Shown: positions 17,342 through 25,823, numbered from the stretch's first letter. The stretch is 64,000 nt of DNA from Rhabdochlamydiaceae bacterium (GCA_019752555.1 JAIELY010000012.1:35834-99833), one strand, 5' to 3'. Translations and numbers: made by a program. The notes: generated by a model from the letters alone, not told the origin.

Positions 17342-18259
17342 ATGTCAAAACTCCCTTATGCCTTTCTTGCCATACCGCACGAGTTTTTGACTGAGGATTT
17401 CTTGAGAGATCCCGTCATGATGCGCTTTATCGTTTGGATGCTTAAACGAATTTTGCCTCATCCCTCGATGGTGCCTTTAAAAGGCAAAGGCAAGCAACTG
17501 CTTCTCGATCCGTTTGAATTCATGTTTGGCAGAGAAACATGTGCTCTAGCCGCTGGCATTTCGCCTAAGAATGTTTATACAAGGCTGAAACAGCTCATCG
17601 GCCTTGGGTATTTGCGAAAAGTGGACAGCAAAGGGACCAGCACATATTCGGTCTTTGTCCTAGAGACAAAAGTTCTCCGTCAAAGCAGCAAGGGACAGCA
17701 AAATGAACAGCATTTGGGACGGCAAATCGATCAGCAAACTGGACACAAACTAGAAACGAAGAACGCAGATCATAGAAAGAAAAAAGAGACTTTTAGCGCT
17801 AGGTCGCCGAATGCCGATAGATCGCCCTTTTCTGATAAGCAGAAAGCCGATCTTCAAGGGCTTCTTGCATATTGCCAAGAAAAAGATCTTCGAATTTCAG
17901 AACGTGCTCTACGAAGATGGATTCGTCTCTATGAGTCGGAACGTATCACAGATCATCTCTTGTTGCTGCTCCAAGACATCGATGGAATTAAAAAACCAGA
18001 GGCTTGGATGGAAACAGCCTTGAGGGCGAACTATTCCCAGCAAAAAAGCAATATCAAGGAAAATCGATTTTTCATAGAGGACTTTGCGCGAAAAAATAAC
18101 TGGAATGACATCAAAATCACCCAGTCTTACTGCACTCATCCCCTCTCTGGCAAAGACTATTCATTCAAATTGCCTCCGGATGATTTCAGAGCCATGTTGA
18201 TCGGCTGTTATGAGCAACACCGTGAAAATTGGGAGGGAAACTATGGAAACAGAGGCTAA
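17342..18259 (+). CDS. Winged-helix replication-like island protein
   Basis: A 305-residue protein. Residues 55-110 contain a winged-helix pattern (FGRETCALAAGISPKNVYTR, LKQLIGLGYLRKVDSKG) like those in phage or plasmid replication initiators. A hydrophilic linker follows (about 120-165), then a helical domain with GLLAYCQEKDLRISERALRR and KPEAWMETALRANY that resembles DnaD-like C-terminal regions. A role in island replication or gene control is an inference; the family is not certain. It is overlapped 17 bp by the next gene. Confidence 0.65.
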   Translation: MSKLPYAFLAIPHEFLTEDFLRDPVMMRFIVWMLKRILPHPSMVPLKGKGKQLLLDPFEFMFGRETCALAAGISPKNVYTRLKQLIGLGYLRKVDSKGTSTYSVFVLETKVLRQSSKGQQNEQHLGRQIDQQTGHKLETKNADHRKKKETFSARSPNADRSPFSDKQKADLQGLLAYCQEKDLRISERALRRWIRLYESERITDHLLLLLQDIDGIKKPEAWMETALRANYSQQKSNIKENRFFIEDFARKNNWNDIKITQSYCTHPLSGKDYSFKLPPDDFRAMLIGCYEQHRENWEGNYGNRG

Positions 18260-18725
18260 AACTCCTGAAAATTCAGGAAAAATACAGGCGAACGGGAAAT
18301 ACAAGAAGGGATGTTCAGGCAATCCGAGTGGAAAGCCAAAAGGCGCCCGCAATAAGTCAACTATAGCAGTGGAAGCTCTGCTAGAAGGCTCTTTGGACAA
18401 AATTTGCAAAAAAGTCGAAGAGGAAGCGTTGAATGGCAATATGCAGGCAGCGAAGATGATCCTAGAAAGATTTTTGCCTCCCAGAAAAGATCGTGCCATT
18501 GAAATCGACCTCCCTTCAATAGCCACATTTGATGATGTGCTTAACGCCATTGGAGTGATCGTGAATGCGGTGGGAAAAGGAAAGATTACGCCTTCTGAGG
18601 GAGAATTGCTTGCAAGGACTGTAGAAAGCTATGCAAAATCCCTGGAGACTTTTGAATTTGAATCCAGGCTAAAGATCATGGAAGAAAACCTAAAAAATAG
18701 AGGTAAACATGAAGCTGGAAAATAG
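18243..18725 (+). CDS. DUF5681-domain protein
   Basis: A 160-residue protein. The N terminus contains the DUF5681 signature (GKYKKGCSGNPSGKPKGARN), a basic, glycine-rich motif typical of small phage and island proteins often adjacent to terminase or replication genes. The rest is helical. The open frame extends to 18210, but GGGAGGG lies just before ATG 18243, so I use that. Function is unknown; DNA binding is likely from composition. Confidence 0.8.
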   Translation: METEAKTPENSGKIQANGKYKKGCSGNPSGKPKGARNKSTIAVEALLEGSLDKICKKVEEEALNGNMQAAKMILERFLPPRKDRAIEIDLPSIATFDDVLNAIGVIVNAVGKGKITPSEGELLARTVESYAKSLETFEFESRLKIMEENLKNRGKHEAGK

Positions 18726-18930
18726 GAAACGAATAGAGGAGCTGGAGAAGGTTTGTAAGCCGGGAAAGAAAAGATCTTCTTACGCTCTGGTCATATATGA
18801 CGGAGATATTCACGATCAAATCAAAACACTTGAAATAGATGCTGATTGCGTCGTGTTTTTACCTGATAATGGGAGAGGCGATCTTGGCGAAGAAATTCCC
18901 AAAGGAGGATACAAGGTGTTTTTTGACTAA
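18709..18930 (+). CDS. Small unrecognised island protein
   Basis: A 73-residue protein beginning MKLENRKRIEELEKVCKPGK with a short helix and then a beta-rich part (SYALVIYDGD, CVVFLPDNGRG). It overlaps the DUF5681 gene by 17 bp and has GAGGTAAAC before its ATG, which supports real translation. No family recognised. Confidence 0.55.
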   Translation: MKLENRKRIEELEKVCKPGKKRSSYALVIYDGDIHDQIKTLEIDADCVVFLPDNGRGDLGEEIPKGGYKVFFD

Positions 18931-18963
18931 CTTACTTCGTGAGTCTTAGAAAGGTGGTATTGA

Positions 18964-20445
18964 TCAGGAACATTGATTTCTAAGCCATTCATATAGTTTG
19001 ACCATGAGCAGGGTATCCTGACAGCAATATTCTAGCATCTGTTGCTTAAGAGAGAGTTTGTCCTCTTGAGCTGTTTTTTCATCTGTAAGGCGTTCAAAAG
19101 CAACCATCGCTTCAGTCCCATCTTGAATGTCTAAATTTTCGTAGCTCGCCTCTTGCCCGAGCAAAGCTGGTGCCACTGACTTGATGCTAAAGCTTCCCTT
19201 AAAATTAATATCGTAAACTGTTTCTTTGACCACCTCTAAAAGATCCTCAAGGCGATTTTCAATTTGTAGTAAAGCTGCGGCATGCTGAGGAAAATCTCTG
19301 GCGAGTTCTTTTAGCCTTGTAGCCTCATACGTTTTGAAGTAGACAACAATCGTACCTTGTTTAGGAATGCATGCTAGCAGCGCCGAAATAAATTTTTCTC
19401 TTGGGTCCGAAGAATTATCATGTAAATATTCATGGTGGCTCAGCTTTTTTTGGTTACTGATGTGGCAGCTAAATTGAAAGGGAATATGCTGATAGGGCCT
19501 GGTATTATTATATTTGGGGATTGCCGAATCGATCGATTCAAAATCCAAAAATGCTAAGGGATATTCCCATTTTTGCAGTAGCCCCGCAATTCTTGTCGCG
19601 TCAACGAATCTTTGTCCGCTCTGAGAGACTTCGATCATTCTTTTTTGAGTAATGGCTTTAAAGTCATCCTTGTCGACAGATGAAATATCAAGATATCCAT
19701 TTTCATATAGATCCCACTTTTTTCGAGAGTTAGGAATATTGAAGATGCTGATTTCCGGAACATGCTCCCAGCACAAACCTTTGAAAGGACACTCATGGGG
19801 TTTATCACATTTTCGGCTGATAGGTACTTCTGGAGGAGCAGTATTTTTAAGAGACTTTAGAAGTTGTTCTAGGCGTTCGGGTATCGAAGACATTGAGTCT
19901 GAGATTTGGTCTGTAAAGTCTTCTAATTTAAAAAGATCACCGTGATCAGGATGGATGTGATCACTGTTGAGATGCATCAAATAGGATTTATTAATTGGAA
20001 TTCCTAGATTTTTTAAGATCCAAGTCTGGATGGATATGTCCAGTATGTAATCTTCAACATCGTGTTTTTCTGGCTTGTTATAAGTCGTTGCCTTTACTTC
20101 AATCAGATCCCACTTTTGATCATCTGTCATTTTCAGAATGTCTACCCTGCACAGCAGATTTTCGAATTCAAAAGCGGGCTCAAATAATATTTTCGTCCCT
20201 TTCTGAAGCAATGCTTTTGTTTTTGCTATAGCTTCTGTTCTTGAAAGTTCCTCGACTAAAATCCCATCAGGGAACAGTTTCCTTGCTGCCTCACCCACAG
20301 TTTTTCCATGCTGAAGCAGCCTTTGATCGAATTGGCTGGGTACGAAAGCGATGTGTGGATTAAAAATTTTTAAATACAGAGCTTTTGAACAATTAAATCC
20401 CGATTTAACTTTTGATTTTGATAAAATTGTTTTTATTTCTTTCAT
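18964..20445 (-). CDS. DUF2779: Cas4-like nuclease fused to DEDD exonuclease
   Basis: A 493-residue two-part nuclease. Residues 1-230 form a RecB/Cas4-like PD-(D/E)XK domain: Asp 102 in CRVDILK, EVK at 116-118, and cysteines C19 (SGFNCSKALYL) plus C213, C219 and C225 (CDKPHECPFKGLC), spaced as for a 4Fe-4S cluster. Residues 290-493 (DUF2779 proper) look like an RNase-H-fold DEDD 3'-5' exonuclease: FLDFES at 300-305, a middle Asp near YDINFKG and YCCQDTL near 477. It is divergent from the restriction-modification genes across a 233-bp gap. A defence or DNA-processing role fits. Confidence 0.8.
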   Translation of the reverse strand: MKEIKTILSKSKVKSGFNCSKALYLKIFNPHIAFVPSQFDQRLLQHGKTVGEAARKLFPDGILVEELSRTEAIAKTKALLQKGTKILFEPAFEFENLLCRVDILKMTDDQKWDLIEVKATTYNKPEKHDVEDYILDISIQTWILKNLGIPINKSYLMHLNSDHIHPDHGDLFKLEDFTDQISDSMSSIPERLEQLLKSLKNTAPPEVPISRKCDKPHECPFKGLCWEHVPEISIFNIPNSRKKWDLYENGYLDISSVDKDDFKAITQKRMIEVSQSGQRFVDATRIAGLLQKWEYPLAFLDFESIDSAIPKYNNTRPYQHIPFQFSCHISNQKKLSHHEYLHDNSSDPREKFISALLACIPKQGTIVVYFKTYEATRLKELARDFPQHAAALLQIENRLEDLLEVVKETVYDINFKGSFSIKSVAPALLGQEASYENLDIQDGTEAMVAFERLTDEKTAQEDKLSLKQQMLEYCCQDTLLMVKLYEWLRNQCS

Positions 20446-20678
20446 AATAAAAGTATAGTTTAATTTTGCATTTTTAATTATACCACAATTTAGGTAGCGA
20501 TAAAATCACAAAAATCAGAAATAAAAAACAGGGGGGGCAAACATTTTTGGAATTGGTTTAAAGGCTTAAAGCTGTTCGTGTAAAGTAGATGGCCGGAAAG
20601 GTCAAAAATATGGTATGTTTCCCAATGTAGGGAAATCTAACCCGACTTGCGCCTTTATGGATCAGAAGGAGATGTGTC
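20446..20678. promoter_or_regulatory. Divergent control region with G7 tract
   Basis: This interval separates the DUF2779 gene (minus) from the methyltransferase gene (plus). It is very AT-rich except for a run of seven Gs at 20531-20537, and has a small dyad tttccc/gggaaa at 20618-20635. The methyltransferase start GTG 20679 is set by AAGGAG eight bases upstream. I cannot place -10/-35 boxes with confidence. Confidence 0.4.
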
Positions 20679-22238
20679 GTGAGCTATGCTAAAGTCTTGC
20701 ATCAGCCTAAAGAAATTAAAGAATTAGGAATCAATAACGTGCTGCCGATTGCTCATAACATTGAAATAGTCAACTATGTCCTACCAGATCAGCAACAAGG
20801 TATCGATTTTCAGCGTAGATCAGAACTGGGTCAATTTATGACTCCTTCGCAAATCGCGCATTTTATGGCTTCTCTTTTTGATCGTTCCAGGTTCGAAGAT
20901 ATCCGGTTGTTAGATCCAGGAGCGGGTCTTGGTGCTTTGAGTACAGCTTTTTTGGATGCCTGTTTTCTTGGTGATAAAGTGCGTAGAGCAGAAGTAGTCG
21001 CATACGAAATAGATCCTTTTCTGAGAGGTCGTTTAGAAAAGCACTTAAAAAAACACTGCGACACGGCTGTAAATCCGAATTCTGCGTTTTTATTTCATGT
21101 TTTAGAAAAGGATTTTGTAGAAGAAGCTGTAAATTTAATCCTGTCAAAAAACTTCAAAAAATTCACTCATGCTATCTTAAATCCTCCCTATAAGAAAATT
21201 AACAGTCAGTCACGCCATAGACAGCTTCTTCACAGTATTGGGATTGAGACGGTTAATTTATATACCGCGTTTTTGGCGCTAACGATTCATCTAGTAGAAG
21301 ATGGAGGAGAAATAGTAGCTATCATTCCCAGGAGTTTTTGCAGCGGCAGTTATTATAGATCTTTTAGAGAATGGCTTTTGAAGAATGCGTCAATCAAGCA
21401 AATTCATTTGTTCAATGCTCGAGATAAAGCTTTTAAAGAAGATGGTGTGTTGCAAGAAAATGTGATTATGCACTTGATTAAGGGAGGCGTTCAGGAAGAT
21501 GTTCTTTTGTCATTTTCAAATGACGATAGTTTTTCAGATTGCTACTCTTATCATTGTTCTTTTGAACACATCTTGAAAAACAATGATGATGAGTTTTTCA
21601 TTAGAATTCCATCCGAATCCGATTTATCTGGTCTCGTGGACTCAACAGGTATTAATAATTCGCTTACAGAAATAGGCGTTGAAGTGTCTACAGGGCCCGT
21701 TGTCGATTTCAGATTAAAAGACTTCCTATGTGCGCAACCAGAATCTGATGCAGTTCCTCTTCTTTATCCATGTCATTTTGAGAGAAATAATATTTATTGG
21801 CCTAAAGATAATATAAAAAAACCAAATGCGATAAAGGTGACGCCAGAAACTGAGAAATGGTTGTGGCCAAATGGGTTTTATGTGGTTGTTAGACGCGTAT
21901 CTTCAAAAGAGGAAAAGCGTCGAGTTGTAGCGAGTGTAGTAAATCCGAATTTTTTCAATTCCTCAAAAATTGGCTTCGAAAACCATCTGAATGTATTTCA
22001 TTTTGGAAAAAATGAATTGGATAAGGATTTGGCATATGGATTAGCCGCCTTTTTAAATTCATTACAGGTAGATAGGGCTTTTCGTTCTTTTAATGGCCAT
22101 ACCCAGGTAAATGCTACAGATCTTCGTTCTCTAAAATATCCTAATAGAGAAATTCTTGTTGAAATTGGCAAATGGGTTCAAAATTATCCTCATCTGACTC
22201 AGGAGAGCATTGATATGAAAATAGAGAGCTTAAATTGA
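20679..22238 (+). CDS. N6-adenine methyltransferase, BsuBI/PstI type
   Basis: A 519-residue DNA methyltransferase. Motif I is LLDPGAGLGALSTAF and the catalytic motif IV is AILNPPYKK (NPPY, adenine-N6). FVNPNF-like and NGHTQVNATDLRSL elements near the C terminus fit the target-recognition part of Eco57I/BsuBI-like enzymes. With the following endonuclease it forms a type II restriction-modification pair; characterised homologues recognise CTGCAG, but the specificity here is inferred. The start is GTG with a good ribosome site. Its stop overlaps the endonuclease start by 4 bp. Confidence 0.92.
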   Translation: MSYAKVLHQPKEIKELGINNVLPIAHNIEIVNYVLPDQQQGIDFQRRSELGQFMTPSQIAHFMASLFDRSRFEDIRLLDPGAGLGALSTAFLDACFLGDKVRRAEVVAYEIDPFLRGRLEKHLKKHCDTAVNPNSAFLFHVLEKDFVEEAVNLILSKNFKKFTHAILNPPYKKINSQSRHRQLLHSIGIETVNLYTAFLALTIHLVEDGGEIVAIIPRSFCSGSYYRSFREWLLKNASIKQIHLFNARDKAFKEDGVLQENVIMHLIKGGVQEDVLLSFSNDDSFSDCYSYHCSFEHILKNNDDEFFIRIPSESDLSGLVDSTGINNSLTEIGVEVSTGPVVDFRLKDFLCAQPESDAVPLLYPCHFERNNIYWPKDNIKKPNAIKVTPETEKWLWPNGFYVVVRRVSSKEEKRRVVASVVNPNFFNSSKIGFENHLNVFHFGKNELDKDLAYGLAAFLNSLQVDRAFRSFNGHTQVNATDLRSLKYPNREILVEIGKWVQNYPHLTQESIDMKIESLN

Positions 22239-23185
22239 CAATGCATAAACACGTACAAGATGCATTGAAAATACTCGAATGCTTAGGAATGCCCAGAGCC
22301 CAGAGAAACGAAAGATCAGCCCTATGTTTATTGGCGCTGCTTCATCTTACCCCTGATAAGAATTGGGAGGAGGCAGAATCCCCTTTGATAGGTATTACTC
22401 CGATCATGGAATTTTGTCGGACGCACTACCAAAAAGAGTATGCCCCAAATACGAGAGAGACAGTTCGGCGTCAGACAATGCACCAATTCGTAGATGCAGG
22501 AATCGCGCTCTATAATCCAGATGATCCCAAAAGACCCGTAAATAGTCCAAAAGCTGTTTATCAGATTGAAGCAGAGGCTTTAGACTTGCTAAAAACTTAT
22601 AAGACAAAGGCTTGGGAAAAAGGTCTAGCTGCATATTTATCTAACCACAAAACTTTACAAGAAAAATATGCAAAAGCTAGGAATCAGCATCTGATTTCTC
22701 TTCAGATCCCAGGTGGTACAAAGCTTCAGATCAGTCCAGGCGAGCATAGTGGATTGATCAAAGCGATCATTGAACAGTTTGGCCCTCGTTTTGTCCCCGC
22801 TGGAGAAGTTTTATATGTCGGAGATACAGGTGAAAAATGGAGTTTCTTTGACAAGGCAAAGCTCCAAGCACTTGGTGTTGAGGTCAACGAAAAGGGAAAA
22901 ATGCCAGATGTGGTTCTTTTCTATCCAGAGAAGCAATGGTTAATTTTGATCGAATCAGTTACCAGTCACGGGCCCGTAGACAGCAAACGCCATAATGAGC
23001 TTGCAATGTTGTTCAAAGCATCTACTGTAGGCATAGTATATGTCACCGCTTTCCCTTCAAGATCGATTATGAGTCGATACATCGCTGAAATTGCTTGGGA
23101 AACAGAGGTGTGGGTAGCTGATGCGCCATCGCATCTGATTCATTTCAACGGCACTCGCTTTCTCGGACCATATCTTTCAACCTGA
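22235..23185 (+). CDS. BsuBI/PstI-family type II restriction endonuclease
   Basis: A 316-residue endonuclease. The C-terminal half is the BsuBI/PstI catalytic domain with MPDVVLFYPEKQWLILIESV, TSHGPVDSKRHNEL, GIVYVTAFPSRSIMSRYI and VWVADAPSHLIHFNGTRFLG, nearly invariant blocks of the family. The first ~150 residues are the DNA-recognition helical domain. It cleaves unmethylated DNA at a PstI-like site (CTGCAG in known relatives). It is co-translated with the methyltransferase through an ATGA-type overlap and should protect the island or its host from phage, or stabilise the island by addiction. Confidence 0.93.
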   Translation: MTMHKHVQDALKILECLGMPRAQRNERSALCLLALLHLTPDKNWEEAESPLIGITPIMEFCRTHYQKEYAPNTRETVRRQTMHQFVDAGIALYNPDDPKRPVNSPKAVYQIEAEALDLLKTYKTKAWEKGLAAYLSNHKTLQEKYAKARNQHLISLQIPGGTKLQISPGEHSGLIKAIIEQFGPRFVPAGEVLYVGDTGEKWSFFDKAKLQALGVEVNEKGKMPDVVLFYPEKQWLILIESVTSHGPVDSKRHNELAMLFKASTVGIVYVTAFPSRSIMSRYIAEIAWETEVWVADAPSHLIHFNGTRFLGPYLST

Positions 23186-23374
23186 TCTGTCTTTAGAATG
23201 GTTCCACCTCTTTTCCATTTAGTCGGAATTCATATGCTTGAATAAAAAGATTGATTGCATTTTGTGTTTCTTTGTTTTCTGTTTGGTGTGCTTTTATAGA
23301 ACGGTCTTTTCCAATCGAATCGTGTGAGTTAGTCTGGAAATGACTCCGACCATCATTTTGCCGGCGCCGGCAAA
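23186..23374 (-). pseudogene. Possible gene remnant, unassigned
   Basis: The minus strand stays open for about 60 codons ending at the TAG/TAA near 23198 and reads KDRSIKAHQTENKETQNAIN then LFIQAYEFRLNGKEVEPF, which looks like coding sequence. No start codon or ribosome site is present and it begins at the palindrome. I cannot name it. It may be the tail of a broken gene. Confidence 0.3.
23357..23374. repeat. GC-rich palindrome, copy 2 (perfect 18 bp)
   Basis: tttgccggcgccggcaaa is a perfect 18-bp palindrome in AT-rich surroundings. The same core occurs at 12347-12362. Here it sits exactly where similarity to DinD begins on the plus strand and where the minus-strand remnant begins, suggesting a recombination or insertion point. 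Confidence 0.65.
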
Positions 23375-23375
23375 C

Positions 23376-23519
23376 AGATCAATAACAGCATGTATAAACA
23401 GCAGACACGACATTGAAGATCATTTCGTTGATGTCACCGATATGATCGAAATTGGTAAGGGAGGTCTAAAGGTGATATCTGGTCCAAAAAGACAATCTTG
23501 GAATCCCTCACAGGGATAA
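23376..23519 (+). pseudogene. dinD: dinD fragment (N-terminal region)
   Basis: The plus-strand frame reads RSITACINSRHDIEDHFVDV then TDMIEIGKGG, which lines up with the N-terminal part of DinD/BRO-type proteins (E. coli DinD has TACFNSGYDVSDHFADVSKM at this place). Similarity starts at the palindrome and fades after about 30 residues; a TAA at 23517 ends the frame. There is no start codon. With the central fragment at 11.4 kb it shows that dinD-like genes were broken here. The remaining 23186-23735 interval holds no intact gene. Confidence 0.55.
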
Positions 23520-23735
23520 AAACCTTTTGCACTCCGCTTGAACTGCAAGCGGTTTTCGAATATTTTTCTCTGTTAAGTAAGCGCCAAGCCTGAAATTACA
23601 ATAGTTTGTAGTTACCCCAATTTCGCCTTGCTCAACTAAAAATAAGCAATTGTAGGGCAAATGAAACCTCAAGCTGTCGACACAGAAAACGGGCACTGAT
23701 ATACTCCTTCGCTTATTCTCAGGCTGAGAAATTTT

Positions 23736-25100
23736 ATGACGACTCTTCAAAACGCTGTGGCTGTGACTGACTACGACGCATTGCTCGCTGAACTCTGGAA
23801 TCAACCCGAAGATAGGGTCGATTTTAAAGAACCATTCCGATTAGACCAAGCTCCTAAAAAACAGGTCTGCGGTCTCGTCAAGGATATCTTAGGAATGTCA
23901 AATCGAGCTGGAGGCGGATTCATTATCATCGGAAAAAAGGACATTACCGGAGAAGCAATTCATTGTGATGATGAGGTAGTCAAGTCTTTTGATACCACTA
24001 AAGTGCATGATAAGGTCCGCTTCCATGGAAAGCCAGAGCCCACTTTCAATGTCTACTTGGGAACATCTCCTGCTGGAACTACCGCTATTATCATCCACGT
24101 AAAAGAATTCCCCGAGGTACCCGTAATTTGCGCGCAAACCATTTCCTTCACAGAAGATAAAGGTCCTCCTGTCCTTCGTGAAGGCGCTCTATACATCAGG
24201 AGCAAAACTGGAAATGCGCGAACTTGTGAAGTTTCGTCTGAACAGGATATGCGAGATCTGATTGACCGAGCTGTCCTCAAAAGCGGAAAAAAACTTACGA
24301 CAGCTTTTGAAGATCTAATCGAACGATACTTGCGTGCGGGGATAGTTGACCCTATAGAAAAAAAAGAAGCCGCTCGGAGTTGGCAAAAGGAACAAGACCT
24401 AATTTGCAAAAAACTGGAGACATTACCTACTCTCTCCGATCCGATCCTGCAAATCATTGTTCATCCCTGTGATTATGAAAAAAATATGTTCGATACCAAG
24501 ACTCTTCAAAGTAAGCTGAGCAGGTCGGCTTCTTTTCATCGGGGCTGGTCATTTCCTTGTCCTGACTTCGAAATCACTAAAAAACTTTATGATTTCAGCG
24601 AAGGAATTCTCGTTCATGCCTCCAGCAAAAATTTTCGCGATGGAGAATTACATTCTGTTTTTGGTCTGAATACCTCCGGCCTAATGATCTACCGAGAAGA
24701 GATGTCATCCGCTTACGACGCAAACTGGGCCGGTAAACCCCTCTTAGTGTTATGGGTCTTTTTGACCATTTATCGAGCGACAGGCTTCTTAGCCAAGTTA
24801 TTCGATTTTATCCCAAAAACAAGTCAACTTAAAATTCAACTCTTACTCTCGGATACTTATCAACGGCTGCCTTGCACTCATGTCTATCTGCCTCTAGATC
24901 ATCCAATGGCTTTTTTTAAGGCTACGCAGATCTCTGCCCCGAAAATTTCATTTGAAATTGAGGTGACCCGCGAAGAAATCACGGTCGATCCAATCGGGGT
25001 AACTTTTAAGGCAGCTAGGAAAATTATTGAGTTTACAGATGCAAAGGTATCCGATCAGCAACTCAGAGCTGAAATCGAAAAAATCGCCGATCCAGCCTAA
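23736..25100 (+). CDS. AlbA_2 (Schlafen AAA-like) domain protein
   Basis: A 454-residue protein. Residues 20-150 match the AlbA_2 divergent AAA-4 domain shared with Schlafen proteins: EDRVDFKEPFR, KKQVCGLVKDILGMSNRAGG and GFIIIGKKD, then VLREGALYIRS at the end of the domain. The C-terminal 250 residues are unrecognised. Such proteins bind nucleic acid and are frequent in bacterial defence and mobile loci; Schlafens cut tRNA, but catalytic residues cannot be judged here. It sits at the right end of the island after the restriction-modification genes. The ribosome site is weak. Confidence 0.8.
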   Translation: MTTLQNAVAVTDYDALLAELWNQPEDRVDFKEPFRLDQAPKKQVCGLVKDILGMSNRAGGGFIIIGKKDITGEAIHCDDEVVKSFDTTKVHDKVRFHGKPEPTFNVYLGTSPAGTTAIIIHVKEFPEVPVICAQTISFTEDKGPPVLREGALYIRSKTGNARTCEVSSEQDMRDLIDRAVLKSGKKLTTAFEDLIERYLRAGIVDPIEKKEAARSWQKEQDLICKKLETLPTLSDPILQIIVHPCDYEKNMFDTKTLQSKLSRSASFHRGWSFPCPDFEITKKLYDFSEGILVHASSKNFRDGELHSVFGLNTSGLMIYREEMSSAYDANWAGKPLLVLWVFLTIYRATGFLAKLFDFIPKTSQLKIQLLLSDTYQRLPCTHVYLPLDHPMAFFKATQISAPKISFEIEVTREEITVDPIGVTFKAARKIIEFTDAKVSDQQLRAEIEKIADPA

Positions 25101-25135
25101 CGGTATCTTTCTTTTGCAGTACATGAACAGGGGGT

Positions 25136-25636
25136 TTAGCTCTGTTGCGAGTGACTCTGGGCCTCTGGTATCGGCTTCTTAGCTTGCAAGCTCTTTTTAA
25201 ATTCTTTGAAGGTTTTTCTATCTAATTTCCACTGCCTACCAGTAGTGTCACATACGAGAAAGGCTGAGATGTTATCTGCTTTATCGATCAGAGTCTTCAA
25301 AACAACATGTGGAAATGTAATATCTAGGCGATCGTATGGCTCAAGGCGCTTTTGATCAAAAAAGTGCATTACATCTGGAAATATTGAAGTGGTCTTGTCT
25401 TTCATGGGGAATCCATGGGCTTTGATCACTATCGGCTGTTTGCCCGTATTGGTAATGCTCACTGATACGACCTGAGGCATTTCTCCTCGATGTGGATCAT
25501 ACCAATTGGCCACGAACATATTAAGCTTTAACTTTGGCTTGTCGATACAGTCTCGAAAGATATTCCATCCCAACGCAATTCCAGCTACGACAAGGGAGAG
25601 AAGAGAGATGATAAATGCCCATAAATTATAATCCAT
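25136..25636 (-). CDS. Membrane-anchored unknown protein
   Basis: A 166-residue protein with one N-terminal helix (WAFIISLLSLVVAGIALGW) followed by a soluble domain with KPKLKLNMFVANWYDPHRGE and VVSVSITNTGKQPIVIKAHG, an Ig-like beta pattern often seen in small phage and island membrane proteins. ATG 25636 is taken; GTG 25648 extends it by four codons. It is the last gene before the right att repeat and converges with the AlbA_2 gene. Confidence 0.7.
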   Translation of the reverse strand: MDYNLWAFIISLLSLVVAGIALGWNIFRDCIDKPKLKLNMFVANWYDPHRGEMPQVVSVSITNTGKQPIVIKAHGFPMKDKTTSIFPDVMHFFDQKRLEPYDRLDITFPHVVLKTLIDKADNISAFLVCDTTGRQWKLDRKTFKEFKKSLQAKKPIPEAQSHSQQS

Positions 25637-25746
25637 GTGTGCTGTCACCTAATAATTCATGTCTCGTGAAATCATCCGCCACCTATCCACCACCTGTCGA
25701 AAAAAGAGAGATTGCGGAGACGTGTAGATTTACCCTAACTCACTAG

Positions 25747-25802
25747 TATAAAAGAATCTGGGTGGCAGGATTTGAACCTGCGACCCCTAACACCCCATGC
25801 AA
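25747..25802 (-). repeat. Island right att repeat: tRNA-Pro 3' half
   Basis: A direct copy of the left repeat: 19 identical bp (25747-25765), then T-arm GCAGG-TTCAAAT-CCTGC intact, variable loop, and the shared block caccccatgcaa. The anticodon loop ATGGGGT is kept but the 3' stem strand is altered (GTTAG for GCAAG). As on the left there is no 5' half. The two repeats are 12,021 bp apart and bracket the integrase, defining the island. Confidence 0.75.
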
Positions 25803-25823
25803 CAAATGCATCGTCTGCCCTAA

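Noticed and set aside
13977..25700. Depletion of CTGCAG (PstI-type) sites in the island
   Set aside because: I noticed several such sites outside and none inside, but the expected number in 12 kb is only a few and I could not count reliably.
25757..25802. Functional tRNA or tmRNA 3' end
   Set aside because: No D-arm or 5' acceptor strand upstream, anticodon stem not paired, and no tmRNA-like coding segment.
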